Assembly (NCBI GenBank): GCA_013151955.1
Contig: JAADHH010000047.1
Location: 1-36,835, forward strand
Length of the DNA: 36,835 nucleotides
Source: Chloroflexota bacterium
GTDB taxonomy: Bacteria > Chloroflexota > Anaerolineae > Ardenticatenales > JAADHH01
Direction: 5' to 3'
Shown here: positions 1 to 6,506 of the stretch, one piece after another
Layout of the letters: each line of letters begins with the position of its first letter
Numbering within the stretch: the stretch's first letter is position 1
The notes under the pieces: model-generated
What the model was told of the DNA's origin: nothing
Seen by the model: the letters and a program-made list of their open reading frames with translations, nothing else
Database searches by the model: none
Made by a program: the position numbers and the translations under genes

Positions 1-90
1 GTGTTCCTCGTCCTTTTGTCAACTGTCCCGTCAGGGACCCCGTTTTCCGATCAAGGTCTCGGACAGTCGTAGGAATTTTGAAAAGCCCTG
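1..90. repeat. Long direct repeat, copy 1 (cut by window start)
   Basis: Bases 1-90 are identical to 25336-25425; the match ends at base 91. The left end cannot be seen because the window starts inside it. The unit holds nested inverted repeats: ACTGTCC pairs with GGACAGT (about 20-26 and 61-67), with GACC/GGTC inside, so it could fold as DNA or RNA. No reading frame is shared by both copies in a convincing way. It lies upstream of the acyl carrier protein promoter. Confidence 0.9.
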
Positions 91-107
91 CAAGCAGGGT
101 CACAGAA

Positions 108-136
108 TTGACGAGATAGCGTATCACTGTTATACT
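108..136 (+). promoter_or_regulatory. Sigma-70-type promoter of the acyl carrier protein gene
   Basis: TTGACG (108-113), 17-bp spacer and TATACT (131-136). The expected start near 143 gives a leader of about 100 nt before the TTG start codon at 241. The promoter lies just outside the 90-bp repeat, so the repeat itself does not carry it. Confidence 0.65.
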
Positions 137-240
137 ACGGGATACCGAGTGGCACAGTACATTTGTAAAGCCGAAAACGATCTTTCAGACCGGTTCGCTG
201 GTTAGCAATCGCACAGGATAAGCAAGAAAGGAGAACCACA

Positions 241-480
241 TTGAGCACCGTTTTTGACCGCGTAAAGGCAATCATTGTTGATCAATTGGGTGTGGATGAA
301 GGACAGGTTACACCAGAGGCCCGTTTTCGGGAGGATTTGGAGGCCGACTCACTCGATTTGGTCGAGCTGATCATGGCCTTCGAGGAAGAATTCGGAGGTA
401 ACATTTCCGATGATGATGCGCAAGCAATTGCCACTGTTGGAGATGCTGTAAGTTATTTAGAAGGACATAAAGACGGATGA
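241..480 (+). CDS. acpP: Acyl carrier protein
   Basis: A 79-residue acidic protein of the usual acyl carrier protein length. It holds the phosphopantetheine attachment motif [10 protein letters not shown] with the acceptor serine at about residue 37, and the following helix-2 sequence IMAFEEEFG is typical of the family. The cytosolic holo-protein carries acyl chains as thioesters in fatty acid synthesis. The start is TTG at 241, chosen because AAAGGAG lies 7 nt upstream and the N-terminus ([13 protein letters not shown]) fits the family. It has its own promoter at 108-136. No fatty acid synthase genes adjoin it, so it stands alone here. A role in another acyl-transfer pathway cannot be excluded, but the charge pattern favours the housekeeping protein. 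Confidence 0.95.
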   Translation: MSTVFDRVKAIIVDQLGVDEGQVTPEARFREDLEADSLDLVELIMAFEEEFGGNISDDDAQAIATVGDAVSYLEGHKDG

Positions 481-543
481 CAGGACGAGCTGCCAATCGT
501 TGTTGGTAGTTCGTTCATTGTTGGAACAAGCGGATAAGCCTCA

Positions 544-609
544 CCCTTGCGAAGGTTTTGCCGCCTTCGCAAGGGCTGTTGAATCGGTCTCGTCCGGGAC
601 CGATTCAAC
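544..609. repeat. Two tandem perfect palindromes (12-8-12 architecture)
   Basis: CCCTTGCGAAGG (544-555) pairs perfectly with 564-575 across an 8-nt loop. Two bases later GTTGAATCGGTC (578-589) pairs perfectly with 598-609, again across an 8-nt loop. The stem sequences differ but the geometry is the same. They sit between acpP and the aldolase gene. No T-run follows either one, so neither is a standard intrinsic terminator, although they could stop or stabilise the acpP transcript. Confidence 0.85.
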
Positions 610-735
610 GTAGTGGGCGCGTAACCCTGCCTGGCCGGCATTGGGCTTGCCTTGCGCGTGGCATTGTGTACAGAAGAATGGTGCGCTATGTCCAACGCAT
701 TGCCCTCACCGGCTTTACGCTTCCGGGAGAATTTC

Positions 736-1614
736 ATGCTACGTGGCGTGTTCCCTGCAGTTGTTACACCATTCTCTCCAGACGGAGACATAGACGAAAA
801 AGCCTTTCGCAGCAATTTGCGACGTTGGAACCAATACGATCTGGCGGGTTATTTGGTGGTCGGGTCAACCGGAGAATCCGTTTGTTTGTCCACCGATGAG
901 CGGGCACGGCTCGTCGCTTGGGCGCGAGAAGAAGTTCCGCCCGAAAAGACGCTGATCGTCGGCACCGGCCAAGAATGTACGCGGGCGACGATTGCCTCTA
1001 CGCGCCAAGCCGCCGACTTGGGCGCAGATATAGCGCTCGTCGTAACCCCCAACTACTTCAAACCAACCCTCGACGCCGACGCCTTCGTGCGCCACTATCT
1101 GGCCGTAGCGGATGCGTCACCGGTTCCAATTTTGTTATACAACGTCCCTATTTTTACCGGTGTTCGTTTGCCCGTTGCCGCAGTACGGACCCTCGCAGAA
1201 CACGCCAACATCCTGGGCATGAAAGATAGCGAAGGGAATATCGGCCAAATTGTGGAGATAGCCAGCAGTGTGCCTCGCGAGTTTCAACTCTTGGTTGGGG
1301 CTACATCCAGCTTTCTCTCTGCCCTGGTGCAGGGTGCCGATGGCGCGATCCTGGCCATTGCCAACATAGCGCCGCAAGCGTGTGTGGATGTGTATCGAGC
1401 AGCGGGGGAAGATGATTTGGCAGCGGCCCATGATTTGCATGCCCGGCTGCTTTTGCTCGGGCGCGCCATCGCCCCGTTCGGGATCGGCGGATGGAAGGCG
1501 GCCTTGGACGTGTTGGGCTATCAGGGAGGTGTGCCGCGATTGCCCCTGGTCTACCCGGACCCGGCCGGTGTCTCTAATATTCGGAGGGCGCTGCAGCAGC
1601 TTGCGTTTCTATAG
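736..1614 (+). CDS. DapA-superfamily class I aldolase, HOGA-like
   Basis: A Schiff-base aldolase or lyase of the dihydrodipicolinate synthase superfamily, 292 aa from the ATG at 736. That start is preferred over the upstream TTG at 652 because GGGAGA lies 5 nt before it and the family N-terminus ([12 protein letters not shown]) begins there. Visible elements are VGSTGES near residues 42-48, YNVP with the proton-relay tyrosine at about 135, and GMKDSEGN with the Schiff-base lysine at about 163. The position that is arginine in true dihydrodipicolinate synthases (YNVPSRTG) is phenylalanine (YNVPIFTG). That argues against the lysine pathway and towards 4-hydroxy-2-oxoglutarate or 2-keto-3-deoxygluconate aldolase-like activity. 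The C-terminal segment ([18 protein letters not shown]) also resembles the HOGA branch. The exact substrate is unknown. Its 3' end overlaps the convergent kinase gene by 41 bp. Confidence 0.85.
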   Translation: MLRGVFPAVVTPFSPDGDIDEKAFRSNLRRWNQYDLAGYLVVGSTGESVCLSTDERARLVAWAREEVPPEKTLIVGTGQECTRATIASTRQAADLGADIALVVTPNYFKPTLDADAFVRHYLAVADASPVPILLYNVPIFTGVRLPVAAVRTLAEHANILGMKDSEGNIGQIVEIASSVPREFQLLVGATSSFLSALVQGADGAILAIANIAPQACVDVYRAAGEDDLAAAHDLHARLLLLGRAIAPFGIGGWKAALDVLGYQGGVPRLPLVYPDPAGVSNIRRALQQLAFL

Positions 1615-3010
1615 CCGGCAGCCAGAGAGTGAAGCGGCTGCCTTTTCCTTCTTCACTTTCCACCTCTATGCGTCCCCCGTGCGCTTCTGCGATTTCCTTG
1701 GCGATGGCAAGCCCCAGGCCAGAGCCACCTCTCAATCGTGACCGGCCTTTGTCCACACGATAAAACCGCTCAAAGAGATGGGGGATTGCCTCCGCAGGAA
1801 TGCCGATCCCTGTATCCTCGATGACCACGCGGGACCACCCTTTGTCACGGAAAAGGGAAAGCGTAACCTGTCCCCCCTTGGGGGTGTATTTGAGGGCATT
1901 GTCCACAAGATTGAGGAGCACCTGTCGAAGACGGTCTGGGTTTCCCATGGCCAGTGCTTGGTCTTCGTGGCCCAGAGATAGAGAAACATCCTCACCCAGA
2001 ATCTGTGCTTGCCGGAAAACATCCAGCAGGAGGGTGTCCAGCTCCACCGGCTGGTGGCTGGTTTTTGTCGCCGTGTCACTGCGTGCCAGGAAGAGGAGAT
2101 CGTTGACCATGCGAGAAAGGCGCGCCACCTCGCTTTCGAGGGCCGCCAGCGCGGCGTGACGGTCCTCCGGATTGTCGATTGCTCCGATGCGCAGCAGATC
2201 GAGATTGCCCTGGATCGCGGTCAAGGGGGTGCGGAGTTCGTGCGAAACATCGGCCACAAACCGCTGTTGCGAGCGAAAGACCATTTCCAGGCGGTCGAGC
2301 ATTTCGTTGATAGCCGCGACCAGTCGTCCAAGTTCATCGGCCGGGCCGGGAACGGCCAGCCGGCGGTGCAGGTCCTCGGCGCGGGTTATGTGCAAAGCGG
2401 CTTGCGTCACCTGATCGACCGGGGCAATGGCTCGCTGGGCCAGGAACGATCCCATGCCGGCGGCCAACACCAAAGCGCCGGCAACGACGAGTGCCAGGAT
2501 CGTAGAGAGTTTCCGTAAGATATGATCCACTTCGCCGAGGTACTCGCCCACTTGCAGATTGGCTACGATTACACCTCCAAGGGAAAGGGGTGTGGTGTAT
2601 ACGCGCAATTGGGCTGCTCCATTTTGCCACGTGTTCCAGGTGGTCCGCCCTTGACGGGCTCGCTCTAGCGCTTTGTTCGAGATGGGTAGATGCCGTCCTC
2701 CTAGATTTGCAGAAGTATCCCGGATCTGTCCATCGAGTGTGAGAATCTGGATGTAGAGATCGGGGCCAGAAAAGGTTTCCAGCGGAGGGGCCAGGATTTT
2801 TGTCTGAGACATCATAATCTCGGGGTCTAGACGGGCGCTGAATACTTCTTGAAAGGAGTGCTGTATTTGGCGGGCTCGGGACTCTATGTTGCGATCCACT
2901 TCATTGTGCAAGCTATACCGGACGGTGAAAAACATCAGCAGGCTGGAAAGTACCAGGGTGATTCCCAGTAGGCTGGTGTACCAAAGGGTCAAACGTAGGC
3001 GAATAGACAC
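1574..3010 (-). CDS. Two-component sensor histidine kinase (HAMP, HisKA, HATPase_c)
   Basis: A membrane histidine kinase of 478 aa. Transmembrane segment 1 is at about 8-30 and an extracytoplasmic sensor region of about 130 residues without a recognised fold follows. Transmembrane segment 2 is at about 168-190, then a HAMP linker. The phospho-acceptor is H257 in [13 protein letters not shown]. The ATPase domain shows the N box ([11 protein letters not shown]), G1 (DTGIGIP) and G2 ([12 protein letters not shown]). It starts at GTG 3010, 12 bp after the response regulator stop, so the two are co-transcribed and surely a cognate pair. The kinase autophosphorylates and passes phosphate to the regulator's aspartate. 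The signal is not evident from the sequence. The last 41 bp run into the convergent aldolase gene. Confidence 0.95.
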   Translation of the reverse strand: MSIRLRLTLWYTSLLGITLVLSSLLMFFTVRYSLHNEVDRNIESRARQIQHSFQEVFSARLDPEIMMSQTKILAPPLETFSGPDLYIQILTLDGQIRDTSANLGGRHLPISNKALERARQGRTTWNTWQNGAAQLRVYTTPLSLGGVIVANLQVGEYLGEVDHILRKLSTILALVVAGALVLAAGMGSFLAQRAIAPVDQVTQAALHITRAEDLHRRLAVPGPADELGRLVAAINEMLDRLEMVFRSQQRFVADVSHELRTPLTAIQGNLDLLRIGAIDNPEDRHAALAALESEVARLSRMVNDLLFLARSDTATKTSHQPVELDTLLLDVFRQAQILGEDVSLSLGHEDQALAMGNPDRLRQVLLNLVDNALKYTPKGGQVTLSLFRDKGWSRVVIEDTGIGIPAEAIPHLFERFYRVDKGRSRLRGGSGLGLAIAKEIAEAHGGRIEVESEEGKGSRFTLWLPAIETQAAAAPSEY

Positions 3011-3022
3011 ACGGGCACTTTC

Positions 3023-3703
3023 TCAATCTTCACGGAGGACATAGCCAACACTACGGACCGTATGAATCAGGCGTGGTTCGCCGAACTCTTCCAATTTTCC
3101 CCGCAAGTAACGGACATAGACCTCGATGATATTCGATTCGCCGCCGAAGTCGTAGCCCCATACCCGATCATAGATCACGTCTCGGGTGAGAACCTGGCGC
3201 GAGTTTCGCAGGAAAAGTTCCAGCAGGTCGTACTCTTTCGCGGTGAGTTCGATCCGATGATCCCCTCGCCATACTTCCCGTGAGTTTGTGTTCACGGTTA
3301 CGTCCGCGAAGTGCAGGATTTCCTGTTCGGCGTCTGCTTTGTGGCGGCGAGACAACGCGCGTAAACGGGCAAGAAGCTCCTCGAAGGCAAAGGGTTTCAC
3401 CAAATAGTCGTCTGCACCTGCATCCAGGCCGGCCACCCGGTCGGAAATGGTGTCTTTGGCCGTCAACATGAGGATGGGGGTATCACTGGCCGCACGAAGT
3501 CTGCGACAGACCTCCAGCCCGTCTATTTTTCCGGGAAGCATCCAGTCCAAGACAACGATATCTGGTGGACGATCTCGAGCGGCGGTGAGGCCTTCTTGAC
3601 CATCCATTGCTAATGAAACCTGGTAGCCTTCGTAAAGCAGTCCCCTGCGCAGGAAATCAGCGATCTTTGGATCGTCCTCGATAACGAGAACACGCTCTCC
3701 CAT
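3023..3703 (-). CDS. OmpR/PhoB-family response regulator
   Basis: A 226-aa DNA-binding response regulator. The receiver domain covers about 4-115 with the acidic pocket IEDD, the phospho-acceptor D53 in VVLDWMLPG, the switch threonine in MLTAKD and the conserved lysine in LVKPFAF. The C-terminal winged helix (about 128-224) ends in the usual [13 protein letters not shown]...[11 protein letters not shown] signature. It is the second gene of a unit with a 40-aa membrane protein upstream (21-bp gap) and the kinase downstream (12-bp gap). No binding-site repeats are obvious near its promoter, so the regulon is unknown. Confidence 0.95.
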   Translation of the reverse strand: MGERVLVIEDDPKIADFLRRGLLYEGYQVSLAMDGQEGLTAARDRPPDIVVLDWMLPGKIDGLEVCRRLRAASDTPILMLTAKDTISDRVAGLDAGADDYLVKPFAFEELLARLRALSRRHKADAEQEILHFADVTVNTNSREVWRGDHRIELTAKEYDLLELFLRNSRQVLTRDVIYDRVWGYDFGGESNIIEVYVRYLRGKLEEFGEPRLIHTVRSVGYVLRED

Positions 3704-3724
3704 TTCAGGTTCCCTGAAGGTGAC

Positions 3725-3847
3725 TTAGCGATAGAAAAGGGGCGCCAGCAATAGGACAATCATGCTGACTGCTGTAAGCAGTCCAATGACGAAGATTGCT
3801 TTTTCGCTGGTACTGTACCGCCGTCTTTTTGGTTTTCGACGTGCCAT
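3725..3847 (-). CDS. 40-aa single-span membrane microprotein ahead of the two-component system
   Basis: Not in the ORF track. The reading frame begins ATG GCA CGT CGA and encodes 40 residues. The N-terminus is strongly basic (MARRKPKRRRYSTSE). One hydrophobic segment follows (about 17-37, AIFVIGLLTAVSMIVLLLAP), ending FYR. An excellent ribosome-binding site, AAGGAGGAAAAC, precedes the ATG. The gene ends 21 bp before the response regulator. The positive-inside rule predicts a cytoplasmic N-terminus. The function is unknown. It could modulate the kinase, as small membrane proteins do for some sensor kinases, but that is inference from position only. The strong ribosome-binding site and good codon continuity argue for real translation. 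Confidence 0.7.
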   Translation of the reverse strand: MARRKPKRRRYSTSEKAIFVIGLLTAVSMIVLLLAPLFYR

Positions 3848-3886
3848 GTTTTCCTCCTTTTATGAAAATAACGTGTCAGGTGTCAG

Positions 3887-3922
3887 GTGTCAGGTAAAAC
3901 GTGATGCGTAAGACGCAATACG
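3887..3922 (-). repeat. Dispersed intergenic repeat, copy A
   Basis: The 36 bases here are the exact reverse complement of 10217-10252. The shared block runs GTGTCAGGTAAAACGTGATG through the GCAATACG end. Both copies are noncoding. This copy lies in the untranslated leader of the microprotein/two-component operon. Confidence 0.9.
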
Positions 3923-4027
3923 TTTCACGTCCCGCCATTTTCATCCTTGGTGGCGAGCAGCCGCTCATGGGCACTGTTTTGAAAAAACGCCTTGGTGCTG
4001 TCCACACAAGCATCTTGTCCTATAGGT

Positions 4028-4057
4028 AGTCTACCACATTTTATGCAGGTATGTCAA
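4028..4057 (-). promoter_or_regulatory. Candidate promoter of the microprotein/two-component operon
   Basis: On the minus strand TTGACA (4052-4057) is followed by an 18-bp spacer and TAGACT (4028-4033). The expected start near 4021 gives a leader of about 170 nt that includes the dispersed repeat. The -35 is perfect and the -10 fair. Confidence 0.5.
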
Positions 4058-4144
4058 ATGGATGCCGGGTGTCCGGCAAGGTTTTGTGTCTGGAGAGCCA
4101 ACCCCCGTTCGCTCGCGGGGAATGACAATCCGCCGCCGGCACCC

Positions 4145-6118
4145 CTATTTCGGCTCCTGCCTCGCTTGGGTCAGCACAAGCTCTAATGAGCGGTCTTGGT
4201 CCAGGCGACCTTGGAATATTACCCTACCCTGATCGTCCACCGTGGAGCCAGCCTGCGTGGTGTGGAGGGTCTTGCCCTGTTCGGCACGCACCTGTACGCG
4301 AAAAGGTATCCCCACGGTACCAGATTGCTTCTGCCAGAGCAGGCGATACAGAGTATCACGGCTCTCTTTCTGGAGTATGTCTGGTGGCAAGGCATATTGA
4401 ATCTCGACGGTTTGTTCTTGGCCTGGACGAAGTACGAAGGTGCCGGCAAAGACGGTTTTGCCGGACTCTACCGTCGTTGTAATCCCGTCGACTTGAAGCC
4501 CCTTCATGCTCAACAATTTGCTGCCGTCCGGCACATAAACGCGCACAAAATCCCAGTAGCAGCGGCCCATCATCTGCTCGTAGGTGGGGTCATAACGCGG
4601 CTTCTGAGTGCATTTTTGCTCGGAGGGGGGGGCTTGGTGGCGATAGTGCAGGTTTAGGGTTGCGCGAATGTCCTTGTCACTGTTCATTCGGACCCGGTAC
4701 TCGATTGTTTCAGCGATTCTCCCGTTGGCTTTGTTATAGCCAACGTTTGTGTCGACAATTTGCAAGTAGTCGCCGGTAAAAGGCAAGACCGCCCCGTCCC
4801 ATTTTTGGTTAGTGAAAACGTGTTGCGCCTGCTCATCGAACAGATAGACCAATAGGTGTCTGTCGTTTAGCGTGCGCAAAACCGATCGTGTAATTTTCAG
4901 TAGCTTCCCGTTCGATACGCTGGTCGTGAGCCCTTTCAATAAGTTCTTTGTTACCTTGTTGACGAAATCCTTGCGGTGGGGGAACCAAAGGCGGGCTTTT
5001 TCCTCCCACGGCATCTTTTCCCATTGGTCCAGCGTAAAGCCCATAGACAAGGGCCCCCAGTAATAGCGCATCAGATCGATCAGGTTGTCGCCGGTAATCT
5101 CTTCCGAATAACCTTTGAGGTGCAAGGGGCCGACGGCACCAACGAACGATTGCAAAGCAATCATGTCCACCGAGACCACGCCATCCAGGTGAACTTCTTG
5201 GTCGGTCTCATAGATCTGGGCAGCCGTACGAGCCGCGGAGGGAAAATCGGGAAACCAATTTGCGTCACGAACGACCCATAGTTCAATGCCCATGGTTTGT
5301 TTCATGGAGGGGGGCGACAAGAGTTGCGGCTTACTAAAATCATCCACCGCATAGCTATCATGAAACTCCAGGCTGGTGATCTTGCCAGAATCGAGCGTGG
5401 CCAGGCCCACACCGGCGATAAACCCTCCTGTGGCGCGCAGTTCATCATTGTTCTGGGCCAGAATCAGATAGTGTCGAACGCCCTCGAAGCCCAACAGCGA
5501 TGGAGACCGGCTGCCCAGTCGCAGGGACCCGGCAGCCAGCGGCAGATAGCGATTCAGTCGTTCGACGGCTTTCTTCGCGCGAGGGTCCAGTCCCTCGGTT
5601 TGCACAGTGGAGAGTACCGTTTGCGCATGTTCCACCCTGTCTGCTGCTTTCGCCAACAAGTCCGCGTTATCTGCCACGGCGCGCAGGGCCTGTGGCAACG
5701 GGTCGCCGCGTGCTGGGGCGTTGCCCTGCGCTGGGGCGAGCCCTTGTTGCACCCCGTGCATCACGGTGCCCACTTCTGCACCGGCACCCATCAAGTCTTC
5801 CGCGGCCTCGAGCAAAGCGGGTGCGGCGCGCAGATTGCGGCTTACGGGGGCACCAAGAACCCAAAGGGGCGTCAGGTCAATACGAATCGCGTGTAAATCT
5901 TGCTCCATTCCCTGCAGATCGTCATGAAAACGCACCCAGTTCGTAGTGAAGATGTCCGGGGTTTTGTTGTCTGACCAGGTTGCCCATTGTGACCGTCCTC
6001 GTATGACCAAATCCGCACTGTGCCATACCAAATCAACTCCCCAGGAAGAAATGAGCACAAGCGCTAGTATGATCAAGTGGGAAGAGAATAGGCTATGAGA
6101 TTTCGACGATTGATTCAT
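4145..6118 (-). CDS. DUF4012-family membrane-anchored protein
   Basis: A 657-aa protein with one N-terminal hydrophobic anchor (about 10-30) and a large extracytoplasmic part. The central block, with YLILAQNNDELRATGGFI, then DANWFPDFPSAARTAAQIYE and LDGVVSVDMIALQSFVGAVG, is the conserved core of DUF4012. This family is common in Chloroflexota and Actinomycetota and is often near polysaccharide or envelope genes. Its biochemical role is not established. The C-terminal third (about 470-650) looks like a beta-rich domain. The gene is flanked by long intergenic stretches and appears monocistronic. The start is ATG 6118; an upstream stop-rich region excludes a longer protein. Confidence 0.9.
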   Translation of the reverse strand: MNQSSKSHSLFSSHLIILALVLISSWGVDLVWHSADLVIRGRSQWATWSDNKTPDIFTTNWVRFHDDLQGMEQDLHAIRIDLTPLWVLGAPVSRNLRAAPALLEAAEDLMGAGAEVGTVMHGVQQGLAPAQGNAPARGDPLPQALRAVADNADLLAKAADRVEHAQTVLSTVQTEGLDPRAKKAVERLNRYLPLAAGSLRLGSRSPSLLGFEGVRHYLILAQNNDELRATGGFIAGVGLATLDSGKITSLEFHDSYAVDDFSKPQLLSPPSMKQTMGIELWVVRDANWFPDFPSAARTAAQIYETDQEVHLDGVVSVDMIALQSFVGAVGPLHLKGYSEEITGDNLIDLMRYYWGPLSMGFTLDQWEKMPWEEKARLWFPHRKDFVNKVTKNLLKGLTTSVSNGKLLKITRSVLRTLNDRHLLVYLFDEQAQHVFTNQKWDGAVLPFTGDYLQIVDTNVGYNKANGRIAETIEYRVRMNSDKDIRATLNLHYRHQAPPSEQKCTQKPRYDPTYEQMMGRCYWDFVRVYVPDGSKLLSMKGLQVDGITTTVESGKTVFAGTFVLRPGQEQTVEIQYALPPDILQKESRDTLYRLLWQKQSGTVGIPFRVQVRAEQGKTLHTTQAGSTVDDQGRVIFQGRLDQDRSLELVLTQARQEPK

Positions 6119-6324
6119 GTCATCTTTCTACCGCACATCATTCTACCTTCTTTCCCCAGAAATCTTGAGGGGGTACGAGTAGTTTAGCAAGTTTTCCCCA
6201 AAAGTCAATGTGGTGGTCGTGACGGGGGTGTGCGTCCTATTTTTGCGTTTTGGGTTGCCCGACTCGCCCCTATGGGCACGCCCTTCCGCACCCTTTTGCA
6301 GCATACCCGACGAGAGTGACGGAT

Positions 6325-6353
6325 TTTACAATTAAGGGGTTTTGTGTTATTAT
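6325..6353 (+). promoter_or_regulatory. Sigma-70-type promoter of hppA
   Basis: TTTACA (6325-6330), 17-bp spacer and TATTAT (6348-6353). The predicted start near 6360 lies only about 5 nt before the leader hairpin at 6365-6432, and the leader is about 147 nt long. Confidence 0.6.
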
Positions 6354-6364
6354 AGTGGCGTTGC

Positions 6365-6432
6365 TCACAAGCGTCCCCCGCATGACACAATAAACTATTC
6401 ATCGCCCTCTACCGTGTGGGGGATGCTTGTGA
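6365..6432 (+). promoter_or_regulatory. Long stem-loop at the 5' end of the hppA leader
   Basis: TCACAAGCGTCCCCCGCA (6365-6382) pairs with 6415-6432 over 18 consecutive positions, two of them G-U in RNA, enclosing a 32-nt loop. It starts right after the predicted transcription start. It could protect the mRNA 5' end, act as a regulatory structure, or be an unrelated palindrome. No T-run follows, so it is not a terminator. Confidence 0.65.
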
Positions 6433-6506
6433 ACTCACAGGCTCGCAAATGTCTGTTTGGAGTGCAGGCACAATCTTTAATTTGAACTGAAGAGAGGAGG
6501 AGTTTT

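Larger units (their letters stand above)
3848..4144. other. Intergenic region with repeats and two-component operon promoter
   Basis: This holds a triplicated GTGTCAG motif (about 3873-3894), one copy of a dispersed repeat (3887-3922), and a likely minus-strand promoter at 4028-4057. Close to the DUF4012 stop it also has a short inverted repeat, CCCCG...CGGGG, near 4103. No additional gene is supported; the plus-strand ORF 3992-4186 has no ribosome-binding site or family resemblance. Confidence 0.6.
6119..6506. other. Divergent intergenic region between DUF4012 gene and hppA
   Basis: It holds the hppA promoter (6325-6353) and a long leader hairpin (6365-6432). The minus-strand ORF 6205-6402 runs through the promoter and hairpin and has no recognisable product, so I do not call it a gene. 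No tRNA is visible. Confidence 0.6.

Noticed and set aside
652-735. N-terminal extension of the aldolase from TTG 652
   Set aside because: The family N-terminus begins at ATG 736 with a well-spaced GGGAGA site. The extra 28 residues have no conserved features.
3873-3894. Possible CRISPR-like or tandem array from GTGTCAG repeats
   Set aside because: It has only three copies of a 7-nt motif without spacers of regular size and no cas genes. It is part of a dispersed repeat.
6205-6402. Minus-strand ORF (65 aa) before hppA
   Set aside because: It overlaps the hppA promoter and leader hairpin and has no ribosome-binding site or known domain.
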